From Strigamia acuminata (lineage: Eukaryota; Arthropoda; Chilopoda; Geophilomorpha; Linotaeniidae), in assembly GCA_949358305.1 (NCBI GenBank), contig OX442314.1:20267060-20331059 (forward strand): DNA of 64,000 bases, in the 5' to 3' direction. Numbering within the stretch: the stretch's first letter is position 1; the number at the start of each line of letters is the position of its first letter. The notes under the pieces are model-generated. The model made no database searches. It saw only the letters and a list, made by a program, of their open reading frames with translations, and was not told where the DNA came from. Below, piece by piece: positions 8,701-20,024 of the stretch. The position numbers and the translations under genes are program-made.

Positions 8701-11700
8701 AATGCGATCTTGCAGTAATGTTTGTAATAAAATTAGCAGAATCCTCGATAAATACCCAAAACCTTCGTTTCCCGAACCAACAGCTTTCATTAAGAGATCT
8801 AATTTTAAAAAAATTAAAATTAAAATTAACAAAAAAAAAAAAAAAAAAAAAAAAATTTCGTACCAGTTTGTACTGGATATGGCTCATTAGGCAACAGTAA
8901 TCCGGAATAAGAATTAATAAATTCGACGATCATCACAATATCTCCGAATAATTCGTTAGGAACCCCATCGGGCGTAGGAACAAGCTCTACTTCCGGTAAA
9001 GGCCGCAAATCAAGTGTTTTATCTTCTACTAACTATAAAAACGCAACAAAAATAAATAAATAAATAAGCAAAACTATTCCAATAAAAAACAATTGTGTGT
9101 TCTTAAAAAAATTCATACTGATGGTTTTTTTTCTGCCACTTTCAAAAGCATTTCCTTTTCTTCTTTCGTCATTGCATCGCTAACCAAAATAAATAAACAA
9201 CTGTTTAGCATAAACCACCAACTAGGTGAAACAATAATTCAACTTTACAATTTAGCTTGTGACTCCTTGAGTGCAATTCTTCGTTCCAACCGATTTCTCA
9301 CCAACTCTGGTAACTTCTCAATTTGTTCTTTCGTTAAAGTAATAAGTAACCGATCAAGCATATACGCCACATTTTTATGTTTTGGTTCCTTCAACTGTGC
9401 CATAATCCTATCCGAATAAGAAATCAACATTAAACTAAATCCACAACAACAAATCCTCCGCCTTTAGAATTACTTTTCTATATACATCACTGTTCCCGAA
9501 GGCGTCAAAGGTTTCAAATTCTTCTTCCTCTTAACAGGATTTTGACTGTTGGGCTGCAATAACTCCTTCCCTTTCTCCTCGCCTTTCTTCGGGCTCGCCT
9601 TCGCTCCTTCCTCGCCCTTTTTCGGCGTTCTTTTCACCTTCTCGGGCGATTTTTTCGCCGGGCTTCTTTTGCCGGGCGACTTCACTTTATAATTCTTCAT
9701 CCGCGAGAAGTCCAATAACGTCACCTGCTTCATTTTCTGTTTTTTCCCATTCAAATTGTCCTTGGTAGACGTTTTACACATTCCGTTTCCAGTCTTCTTT
9801 TTCTCTCCGACGCTTTTCTTCTTCTGAGTATTATCCGATGCTCCGTCTTTCGTCTCTTTCGCAGCAATTTTCTCTCCTTTGCTTTGTCTCTTAACTGGCG
9901 ATTTCCTTTCATCTTCGGGCATCTTAAATTGCTTTAATCTCACAACGGGTTGATTATTTGCATTTAATTTACTCTTATCTCCAATAGGGGTCACTTTCTT
10001 ATTCTTCTTGGGTGAGCTGTAACTGTGATCGGTTTCCGGTGAATTGCTCGACTTTTCCTGATTTTTAAAATCCAACTTAAGTTTTTTTTCTGGCGTGATT
10101 ATAATACAATCATCATCACTGTCGTTCGAAGCGATTTCAAGCTTCCTCACGATTCCATTCGACTTTTTCGAGCTACTATTAATCGTCGGCTGGTTTTTAA
10201 CGGAAGGCGTATCGAGCTTTACATGTTTACGATGAAGAACTTCCGTATCGGTGGATCCTTTCCGTTTTCTCTCACTACCGATCGCTTCCTATAAAAATGT
10301 AATGGATAAAATATTAAATAAAATTTGTGAATAAGTTGTAATTTATGCGTACCTTAGTTGGAGATGATTTCGTCGGCGTTTCCATCAATTTATTGGCTAG
10401 CAGGTACTTTTTAACCAATTTCTGATCCACTATCCACGGACTTGCAGGACTCGTACCGTGTCGAAACGCATGAGTACGGATAAAAAGTTTTAACGTGTCT
10501 TTACTTGGAGGACGATCACAACGACTGTAATAAAAAAAATAAAATAAATTCTTTTAACTCTGAAAATCAATTACCGGTATCTGATTTCATAATTTTGTGG
10601 TTTGTTTGGCATTAAGTTTAAACAAAAAAGCAAAACCCTAACATCAATCATCACAATTTATAAATAAAAAAATATATATATATGTATTCATTATTACGTT
10701 AAATCTTCAGCGGGAACAGCACTGATAATTTTATCTTCATCAAATAATCGTATATTATATTTATAAGGGAGTAATTTCAGTGGATATTTTCGAGGCGAAG
10801 TGTCGTTATGATTAACATCTGTGTTGTCCGAATTTTCTTTATCACTACATGGAGACATACCATTTTCCTAAAAAAAAAAAATAATAATAATAAATAATCA
10901 ATTTAAAAAAAATCAATTTTAATTCAACATAAACAACTAATTCTAAAAAATACTAACATCCTCCTTTTCGATCGTGAGCACTCTTCCTTTGATTACACGA
11001 CCACCATTTTTCACCTTAAATTGGACATGATCGCCCGGGAAAAACGTGGTGTTTATCTTAATGTACGCTTGATCAGTCAAGGATTCCAATGGCTGTGTAC
11101 CTACACAGCAAAAAGAAGCAAAGAAAACAACATTAATCCGATAAATTAATGAAAAGAGATCAACTATTTTACTGTTATGAACGATCTGTAAAACAGGTTT
11201 TTCTAGGTACTCCGGATACATCTTTTTAAGCTGTTGTTTTGCATCTCGTTCCGATTTCCACGCTTCTTCATGAGTTAAATTAACGTGGCGTGTGCTTTGA
11301 CAAGTCCACACCTTTTCGTTATATAGGTCGATTCGTTTTGTATATTCGCTGTTTTAACACGTTAAGGAAAATGTCTTAGCAACGCACATTCATTTCTTTA
11401 AAAAAAGAAAAGAAAAATATTATACAACTCTTCTTTACGCATCAACAAATAGAAAAGTGCACAGTGAATGATATTACGAAGTGAATTTGGAATGATTACG
11501 ATCGAATTAAGTAAGCTGACAAGCAACCGCGGTTGTTTAAGTTTATTGGCGCGAAATCGGCCATCTTTGTTGTCACCCAAAAGGCTTAAGACAGATTTGC
11601 CAGCAAAAAGGATACTCTTTAGATTGGAAACACTCGTTCGTGTGTTTTATGACATACACTGGTGCTTTAGGGTTGATCGAGATGAGTGGTTTGACCAAAT

Positions 11701-11728
11701 GATGAATTTTTTTACCCAAAAGCGGCAT
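5750..11728 (-). CDS. BAZ1B: BAZ1B/WSTF-type chromatin remodelling subunit (WAC, DDT, WHIM/WSD, two PHD fingers)
   Basis: Nuclear ISWI-partner protein. Nineteen exons run from ATG at 11728 to TGA at 5750: 11616-11728, 11173-11348, 10958-11100, 10698-10867, 10353-10524, 9474-10288, 9249-9407, 9119-9179, 8864-9032, 8548-8798, 8312-8469, 7941-8249, 7546-7872, 7326-7487, 6870-7254, 6636-6776, 6191-6573, 5915-6119, 5750-5845. All phases agree, giving 1464 aa (human about 1480). The N-terminus MPLLGKK and the WAC domain (about 20-125, with WTCQST and LTHEEAW) are diagnostic. Then come a Lys-rich linker, the DDT domain (about 630-690), a charged coiled coil, the WHIM/WSD region with YDRNHTRYWLF, PHD1 (1191-1237) and an acidic run. 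A second PHD (about 1331-1376) follows, with a 90-residue basic tail. The bromodomain that ends vertebrate BAZ1B is absent. In vertebrates the WAC region phosphorylates H2A.X Tyr142; I cannot tell whether that holds here. Most introns are under 100 bp. Confidence 0.93.
8830..8856. repeat. Long homopolymer A run in a BAZ1B intron
   Basis: An uninterrupted run of about 25 A lies in the 65-bp intron between exons 9 and 10 of BAZ1B. On the coding strand it is a poly-T that serves as part of the polypyrimidine region. Expect length polymorphism. Confidence 0.8.
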
Positions 11729-12428
11729 TTTCTTACCGCGGCGTAGAAAACTCGCGCAATCCTTGACTGGGTTCAAAAACGGCGGGACTCCGAACTTTCT
11801 TTGTTTATGATTGGTTCATTTCAGCAATAAAAATAAAATAAGCAAACGCATATGTAGTTTTACGTTAATACTAAATTTTTATGACTATCATTTATTAATT
11901 ATATAAATTTAATTAAGATTATTTTATGTAGTCTTGTTTTTTTTGTTTTTGTTTTTTATTTTGATCTTGAAATTAACTGCTGAATCAATTTACTAGCTGG
12001 TGACACTAAGGCCTGATTCGAGGACATTAACATCATATTCCAATGATAAAATTCATCTTAAAAGCCATACAAAATTCAACATTATTTTATTTTCAGACTA
12101 ACAGTTGGTATGACTTACATTATTAAAGTTGCAAAATATGCATAAAATATCAAACTTTTTATTTCTTCTTCGTTTTAATTTTATTTCACAACTTGCCTAA
12201 TTCAAGATGGCGGCGAAATGTTTTCGGATCTCGCAGTGTCAAAACGAACAGCCTCACACTCTATTTATGCGGTAAACTAAAAGAACCATCTATTTAAACA
12301 ACAAAAAAGTATTTAAATATGTATTAAATTCTAGTTATTAGCAGCTTTCTGCATTATCACTTGGACGTATGTAATCAACGCCGGTCTTCAGCTAAGCAAA
12401 GTGTATTTGCATTTGCAAGGTCACTGAA
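11729..12428. promoter_or_regulatory. Shared divergent promoter region of BAZ1B and SGF29
   Basis: About 700 bp between the two divergent start codons. No TATA box stands out next to either start. Two chromatin genes facing each other suggests a bidirectional promoter, but this is inference. Confidence 0.45.
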
Positions 12429-13597
12429 ATGGGTCGTGTGAATGTTTCAAACCGTCCATCGTCCAGTCAAAGCAGTAGCGGAAGCAGTAGTGGCAGCGCC
12501 ATATCAAATGCTATTGCAAGTTTATCCGCTTCCTCATCTTCCGCGAGCGGCAATTCGCAGCAAGGCGATACCTTAGTAACTGCAGAAAAACTCAAAGAAC
12601 TGAATCGATTAATTCACCAATGTCACGACGAGAAAAACCGAAGCGAACACAATTTAACGAACATTGCTAAAACCCACGAAAGAATGCAACAGGAAAAGAA
12701 ATTGTCACCCTACTATAAAGTAGTTTATTTAACCCCATCTTCGACCGTAAATAAAAGTGAATTTTATTCTTCAGACTAAACTAAAAGGATTGTACAACAC
12801 TGCCATGCAAGATGCAGAGAGCGAAGCAGAGTTATTGCGTAAAGCGTTGGATAATATTACAGATATGCGTGCTGCGAGAATTGAAAAGCGCATCCAAGCC
12901 AAACATTATGGCAGTAGTATTTACTTTTATTCGCCAACACTTTAAATTTAAACCTAAACTACACTGCAATATTTCAGATCGTCCCAAGGAATCGATCCGT
13001 AAAGGATTCTTAATGAAGATTTTGCAACAAAACGCCCTAACTATCCCATTGTGGACGGGAAAAGTTGATGAAAAACCGCCGCCATTGTGTGGCGCGATCC
13101 CCTGCGACAGTAATTACATCGCCAAAGTGAAGGACATGGTGGCTGCGCTGGTTAAAGGCATCGACGGCGACGAAAATTGGATTTTAGCCGAAGTTGTGTC
13201 GTATAATCACAGCACGAATAAGTAGAAATGTTGTACGTTGATCGTAATTTGCGTAAATCAACGGAATGTGTGTTTTTTCAGGTACGAAGTTGATGATATC
13301 GATGAAGACCAGAAAGAACGGCATACAGTTAGTCGTCGTCGCATCGTTATCTTGCCACTGATGCGAGCGGATCCGGAAACCGATTCGGATGCGTTGTACG
13401 AGGTTGGCACCTTAGTGTTGGCGTTGTATCCGCAGACGACATGTTTTTACCGAGGCGTGGTTCACGATCGGCCTAAAGGGCCTCAAGATGACTATCTGGT
13501 GTTATTCGAAGATATATCCTACGCTGAGGGATATTCGCCGCCATTAATTGTGGCGCAGAGATACATTATGCCGTGGAAAGAAATAAAGAAAAAGTAA
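12429..13597 (+). CDS. SGF29: SGF29, SAGA-associated factor 29
   Basis: Subunit of the SAGA/ATAC histone acetyltransferase module. In the family, its tandem tudor domain binds H3K4me2/3. Four exons: 12429-12719, 12775-12913, 12978-13221, 13282-13597 (329 aa; human 293). An N-terminal coiled coil with EHNLTNIAKTHERMQ is followed by KLKGLYNTA. The SGF29-C tudor domain then covers roughly residues 185-325, with PPPLCGAIP, YEVDDIDE, VLALYPQTTCFYR and VLFEDISYAEGYSPP. These blocks include the aromatic cage and Asp positions of the family. The extra length is a Ser/Gly-rich N-terminal extension of about 40 residues (near 9-45), absent from vertebrate SGF29. It is convergent with NDUFB6, 135 bp stop to stop. 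Confidence 0.95.
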
Positions 13598-13732
13598 TCA
13601 CGCAACTAAATGCTATTTATTTACAATCTGAAATTTTTATTCATTTCAGACATTTTTAAGCTATGTACTTTTATCTCATCTAGTATTATGTTAATTAAAT
13701 CTGTGAAATTGTACTTTTTTTGTCTCTTTTTC

Positions 13733-14696
13733 TTAATCCAAAAACACTTTACGGTTTTTGAAGCCTCGATCGGCGTAATCCCAAGGATGTTCACGTTCGG
13801 GGGGTCTTGGAAAAGTCGGCTCACCCTTGAAAAATAGAAATATATCAAGAAATTAAATATTAAATGTGAAAAACAACAACAAAACTCACGGGCCAACTTT
13901 TCGGTTTTATCGTCCACACGCGCCAGCCTCCTTCTCTAGTCCAATCCTAAAATTAAAAAGAAATTAATATAATTATTTAGCAAAAAAATTAGAACACTTC
14001 GGGTAAGGTTTATGCGACTTTTAGCAACAGACACATTCTTACAGATCTCGGTGTCCCGAATGAGGACAAAATAAACAAAATGGCAGCGTATCATCAATGT
14101 TAATTCGCGATGCTTTGACTGCAGATAACTCGATAAATATTGGCGTCACAATCAAATTTTATTTGATTTCCCGATTCAAAATACCGAGGTCTATAAGAAT
14201 GTGTCTGTTGCCAAAATTTGCTTTGGATTCCAAAAACTTCTCTTACATTTTGATGATACTTGAAATAATAATGAACAGCATAAATACTCCCGAAAATCAT
14301 CAAAAATTTAGGTGTGTAATAACGAATTGATTTAGCCCAAGCTTCACCCTGTAATGAAAACAATTTTTAATAGAAAAACGGCGCGATAAAACCCGAATTG
14401 TTTACCACGACGGGTGCAATAAGCATTCGAATGCCGTCCCACGGAGCTCGGTAAGCGCGTCTTATTGGATTTCGAAATAAAGCAAACCATTTTTCAACTT
14501 TTTCGTCGACTAATTGGTCAGGATTAATCGACCTCTCCGGTTCACCGGGTTTTAACACTTGATCTTTGACCCATTGAGCTCGCCATGCTCTTTCGTCGGG
14601 GGTCATTCCCTTTCCCGAAAGCCGTTGTCTCTCATCTTGCAACGTATATTCTATCAACATCGGCCTCCTTCGAGCAAATTCCTGCTCGCCAGACAT
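13733..14696 (-). CDS. NDUFB6: NDUFB6, complex I B17 subunit
   Basis: Accessory subunit of mitochondrial NADH:ubiquinone oxidoreductase, in the membrane arm. Four exons: 14406-14696, 14247-14348, 13890-13946, 13733-13825 (180 aa). The open frame extends upstream to 14750 but only through a GTG codon; the first ATG (MSGEQEF) is at 14696. Recognisable blocks are GMTPDERAWRAQWVKDQ, NPIRRAYRAPWDGI, the single membrane helix FLMIFGSIYAVHYYFKYH, and the insect-type C-terminal WTREGGWRV with DYADRGFKNRK. Exon 1 must end at 14406 (GTG|GTAAAC); reading through to the later GT would break the phase. Confidence 0.92.
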
Positions 14697-15123
14697 CTTG
14701 TCTGTTTTTTCGTGTTCCTTTCCTGAGTAATCGATATAATCGTACGCCACGAATCGATATGTTCTTACTCAGTAGAATTCTTCATTAACTCGATTTATTT
14801 ATGTAGTCGATTATTCGTATCGATATTATGGCTTAGATACCAGCGCCAGCTCTGGACAATACATGAGAACTATTTCCCCAATCTGTTTGCGTGACAAAAA
14901 TTAATGGAAAATCGGAGCAATGGTTTTAAATAGTTTATTAACAATTGTGAGTAGAGTAACTATCTTACAAAAATATGCCAGAATGAATTAATGGAAATGA
15001 AAATGGATTTTCCGGTCGAAATAAACTCAATTTTTTTTTCTTTTTTCTCTGTTTTATACAAGCAAAATCGAAATTTCAGAACTCCCAAGCAAAATATTCG
15101 GAAGATTAAGATAAAAATTCAAG
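14697..15123. other. NDUFB6 promoter and 3' flank of the next minus-strand gene
   Basis: AT-rich, 427 bp. It holds the NDUFB6 upstream region and the probable 3' UTR end of the membrane-protein gene. No other feature is visible. Confidence 0.5.
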
Positions 15124-17110
15124 TTAAGTTGTTTCTTCTTTAACTTTCTTCATCCTCTGAACTGGACTCTGTGAATTAGTGGCGGAACTATTAATCGGAG
15201 GCAGTATCTGTTTAATCGGCGGTTGAGTCGCCCTTTGCATAGGGGGAGAGGAGGAGGGAGACTCTCTCCCTCGCAAGCTGACGCTTTTCGATGTCACTTT
15301 TCTCAGCGGCGTAATCGGAGGCGCAGTCAGTTTCCTCGCCGTTTCCGGTCGATATTGGAGCAGCCTCGAAGAAGTTCTCAATCGTCTGGCGGCAAAATCG
15401 TCTTCCGTGGTCGAAAGTACTTGCTGTTGCTGGTTAAACATCGGTGAAACCCTCATTCGACCGATGTAATGGTAAATTTCATTGAAAGTGAAAAACTGAC
15501 AAAATTGGATGAAAATTATGTGAAATAAGTATCAACAGTTAGGCTTAAAATGTTATTTTACTTACTGCCAAACTCGTTAAAGGCAGAGAGGTAATTAAAA
15601 AAAGTTTCTGCAAAAAAATTTGGGATTGATTATTCTTTCTATATTGTTATTCGATACTTACAAAGTTAATAAAATGCACTAAGAAGGCGACTAGAATGGC
15701 AAGTACTATCATTATTATTCCTGCACACCATGGAATTAAAACGTGAAGCATGTACTGTCAAATAGAAGATAACTTTTTATACACGGAATATGTTTAAATA
15801 TTAATTGCATTCGAAAATTAAAACCAACTTGGTTTTATTTATAGATTAATTGTATTGTAAATTCATATTTAATTGGTTAATGGCTTGGCCGGATCAAGAT
15901 CAAGAGAATGACATTTTTTTTATTGCAAACTTTATTGGGAACGTTTTGACTATTAAAACGCAAAAATTGACCATTTTAGCAATAAAAAAATAAATAAAAA
16001 CTGACTTTGTCGCACAAAAATAAACTATTTAAGGAGAAATGAAATTTTTGGTAAATAAAAAAAGGCAATTTTTGTGCGAAAATCAACTATTTTAAACCAA
16101 ATTGCGTTTTTTTTTCTGCACGACCGAGTAGATTTCAATTTTCAAATTGTGCAAACTTATACCTTCCTTAATCGTTTTGTATCGATCATTAAAAAAGATA
16201 CGAACATCAACATGCATAACACCAGAATAAGTCCCACGGCTATGTTTAATTTCTTATCTGCAAAAAATAAATAAATAAATAAAAACATGTTACAAAAAGC
16301 TGAAACTTTATCCTATTATCAATTAGTATTTACATTCAAGGCGGTCCTCTTGGAAGACTCCGTACATTATAAGGCCGAAACCAGACAGTGAAAGGAGGAC
16401 CAACCAGATCTAGAGTTGAAAAAATGAATTTAGTAAATACTCCTCGATCTTAATGTGTAGAAAACCTTACAAGACTGTAAACATAATAATATTTAAAGCA
16501 AGGAAAGGAAAATCGTCCACTTAAGATAACGCTTCTCAATTTGTGGGCAGATTTCAACTCGGGTAATTTTTCCGGTGATGGAGTTGGAACTTCCGGCACA
16601 AAATATTGGTTATAATAGTCCTCATCCGTAATCGACGGGTCACTCGCCACATATCGAGCAAAACAATTTTTCAGACAATTTGAATTGCACGCCATTTTCT
16701 TTCGCTCGCTGCTCGCCGTAGCAACAGAAGAGTTGGACAGCACTAACAAAGGAAATCCCTAATTTCGTCTAATTTACTTTGTCATTGCAACCAATAAATT
16801 ATATTTGATATATGATTTAACAAATTATTAATAATTATTTTTTTAAAAATTCGATTGGGGCAGATTTTATTAAAATTTAGATGTCATCCTGCACCTAATT
16901 ATTTTTTAATCGAAACCTAGTGATAAATTTTGAAAACCCAATGCGATCAAAATACGGTACGTTATTTATTTCATGTTTTGTTTATGTTTAGTGTGTTGTT
17001 TTCGTATTACATCTAATCTATAGATGTAATAAAATTTTTGATAAAATCAATTTTTGTCGAGTTATTCAAGTAAAACTCACCGAAAACCAATTCTTATAGG
17101 ATGTCGCCAT
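15124..17110 (-). CDS. Uncharacterised multi-pass membrane protein (3-4 TM)
   Basis: I do not recognise this family. Seven exons join in phase: 17081-17110 (MATSYKNWFS), 16471-16758, 16334-16409, 16163-16257, 15662-15754, 15566-15607, 15124-15495, giving 331 aa. Exon 1 is short and is chosen because its GTGAGT donor and phase fit; an internal ATG at 16695 (MACNSNCLKNC) is the alternative start. The N-terminal ~105 residues are soluble with a Cys cluster and a Pro/Glu-rich stretch. Three clear hydrophobic helices follow (SLIWLVLLSLSGFGLIMYG, IAVGLILVLCMLMFVSFL, a third in exon 5 around IIMIVLAILVAFLV). A fourth, weaker segment lies across exons 6-7. The C-terminal ~105 residues are Gln/Ser/Pro/Arg-rich, low complexity and cytosolic-looking. 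The exon pattern with one helix per exon supports a real gene. Confidence 0.7.
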
Positions 17111-17591
17111 TAACAAGACAGAGACACCTGGTGTTTGACACAGGGCAAAATAAGACTTTTATGAACAGTATATTGTCATGAGAAACTTCTTTAGAATTGC
17201 ATACATTTTCATTTCAAATTGATTTTTATGTATAATAAAGAGCTGTCTTGAAACATGAAGATTTAGTCTTTCGTTTTTTTCTTTAACAATCTAATCATTC
17301 TAATTTAATTATGTAATTTCTTGCACTGCACTTGTAAGTTGGCCATTTAATTTGTTTAAAATAGAACTGGGGCTTCTTTGTCTAATTTAATCTTTAATTA
17401 CTGTGGAATTTTTAACCATAATAAAAAAAATTGCAATCTAATTTCGATCAAAACCTTTGCATTACAAAAATTTTTCATCCATTTCACCACTATAAATTTA
17501 AAATTTTATAAAAAAAATTACTTCCCTGCATATTATATTCACAAAAGTTGATAAAAGTAATAAAAAGAATTTAAGTTTTATTCACAAACAT
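17111..17591. other. AT-rich intergenic stretch
   Basis: 480 bp upstream of the membrane-protein gene and downstream of the tentative small gene, whose polyadenylation signal (AATAAA on the minus strand) is at about 17578-17583. Nothing else is recognisable. Confidence 0.4.
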
Positions 17592-20024
17592 TCACCAGGA
17601 AGCAATAAAACAGCCCGGAACCTAACGAGACTTCTCATCCAGTGATTTCATGGTAAAATGGAATTCACACTTCCATTTTTATTTTTTTTATTATTTTTTG
17701 AATTAAATTTTTTTTAAAAAAAAAAAACTCACATATGCACCAATCGATAGTTGTTTGGTGGGAGAATTGTGACAACTGAGCATTTTCATCGGTGTTCCGA
17801 GTGTGGACCTCTCGGTGCGTTTAATGTAAGAAGTATGATCCAAGCACAAGGCTGAGTTGTGATTGCATTGACCATCAAGCAGCCAAGTCGATGAAGATTC
17901 CACCACTCCATTCACTACACAATCGATGTTCAAGGACAGTGTCATGCAATTGAAAATAAAAATTGGCAAAAGAAAAAAAATTTAATTTTCATGCAAAATG
18001 AGGCAGTAATATAATTTGCATAACTGCAAAAAAAAATTCTTTCAGACATATGTTTTGCTCATGAAAAATGGTGACGGTATGCAAAATGTAAGCAGTTTTA
18101 AACATATTGCATGCACTAACACAACAGAAAAAAGATATAAATAAAAACGCACGGTCAGCATCAAGTAAAGCAGCAGAAACGACTAAAGATGAAGAAGCAA
18201 TTTTGCGGTTCCCATAATATTCAAAATGTAAAACAATTTATTTGTCGTCAATCAAGCTTACTAATATTTTCATTAATTATTTCTGTTGTTGTGCATAAAT
18301 TTTTTAATAGTTCTCCAATTGTGAACCAGGGGATAGATTTAATCATTAAAATTCAGTTTTTTTTCGTTTAATTTTTGTTTTACTTTTCTTTTTCAACTAG
18401 AAATTTGAGGTCTGGAAGTAGATCATGAATTTTAAATGGCAATGGATATTTTGAATGAAATTAAATTAAATTAGATACTAATTAATATCTTATCACTAAA
18501 GTCTATTCCAATGAATTTTTTGCAACAAATGATTCTTTATCTTTTATATCACAGATAAGAACACATTTGCAAATCCAAATTATAACATTTTACTTTCGAA
18601 AAGCTCAAGTCACTTTGCTCCAATTAATTATTAATAAGATTTATATCGAATTTTAAATTGCTGGGCAACCTGCACCACCTCAACTTACACTTTAAAAATG
18701 CATATTCAAACAAACTTACAAGTAGTAGGTCGGAAACAAGCAGAAACATACACATTTGCTCTACAAAATACCACGAATAGAAGTGAATGAAATGAATATT
18801 AAATGTGTATTCACAGTTGAGTGACTGAAAGAAGGCTGCACTGCAAAACACCTACTTATTTTACCATTTCATCCTCTTACTTCTACAGTAATTCAATATC
18901 GATCGTGGAAACTAATGATATCCAGCAGATACCGACACAATAGGATTTCCTTAATACTTTTTTACATTTAGATGTTCAAACAAATTTCAACATTGTGTAT
19001 TTATAATGTGATGCCCCTTGATATAGAATAGATTAATTATCTCCGACCTAATGATCTCTATCTTGGGTCTATAAGTCTCCGGATTTAATCATTTTGTAGC
19101 TACTCCAATCAATTCCCTCTATTCAAACAAATTTTCCCCCTCATAAATAATTAAAAGGTTTGTGTGTTACTAAGGTTATGTAAACACCTTTGCCAAGTGC
19201 AAATCAATCAAATTGTATTTGAGGAAGTTGTACAGACCTGAATAAATTAACAGGTTTAATTTCACTGAAATCATGGAAACTGTTTCACAACACAGTATTA
19301 AATAACTAATCAACAACAACTGCATGAATTTTATTATTTATGCGTATGCAGACTGGTTCTAATGAAAGAAGTAACAGTTATAGAATATGAAATTACACTT
19401 CATGTAACAGCTGAATAAAATTCCATTCATTTTGCAATGGTTTCAAGTTATAGTTCAATTTTAAAAGCAAAAAAGCATTTTTTTTTTTATTTCTAGATAA
19501 TTTAAAATTGTCACTGACCATATTCATTTGGTCATTTAAAATGCAAATCATTAAGTTTTAATTTTTTTCATACAAAACATAATTTGCATACGTGTAAGTG
19601 TTGACCACTCATTTAAATGACAAAATGGATGCACCTAATAAGCATTCCCTGAATTTTATTTAAAGAAGGACCAACTCACCACCCACTGAAGAACTCTGCT
19701 CAGCAACTTCCATCGAGAAATTCAATGCATAAATAAATATACGGTAACTTTTTTTTTCCTCCTTTCACACTCGAATAGCAAACTACCCTGTTGTGAAAAA
19801 TAAACTTTATACAAGTGTGTTGAACCTTATAAACACAACTGTCATTTTATATCTATGCAAAAAAAATACAGCTGCTCATGGCACCAGCAATTTGAACTGA
19901 GGGAGTTGTGGGAAAGCCAAAAAACCCTAATCGCATAAGTATCGACAAAACCATTAAAATCATGACACAAACCTGCAATATTCGCGTCCATTTTCACTGG
20001 TAAATCCGAAACATATTTCACCAT
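17592..20024 (-). CDS. Tentative small protein, three exons, no recognised family
   Basis: Proposed exons 19973-20024, 17733-17914 and 17592-17621 give 87 aa from MVKYVSDLPVK to PGCFIASW. Support: exon 1 has a clean acceptor-like start context and a GT donor, exon 2 ends at a consensus GTGAGT, all phases agree, and an AATAAA lies about 10 bp after the stop. A good donor (ACAG|GTAAGA, about 20717) on the same strand could belong to a 5' untranslated exon. The protein has six Cys and no clear signal peptide or domain. The acceptors of exons 2 and 3 are weak, so the model could be wrong or the locus non-coding. The first intron is about 2 kb, long for this window. Confidence 0.35.
18136..18189 (+). 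promoter_or_regulatory. Possible TATA promoter inside the 2-kb intron
   Basis: TATAAATAAA at 18136 is followed about 20-25 bp later by TCAGCATC, resembling an arthropod initiator, and then an ATG at 18189 that opens 60 codons. The encoded peptide has no signal peptide at its N-terminus and no known domain, so only the promoter-like arrangement is noted. Confidence 0.2.
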
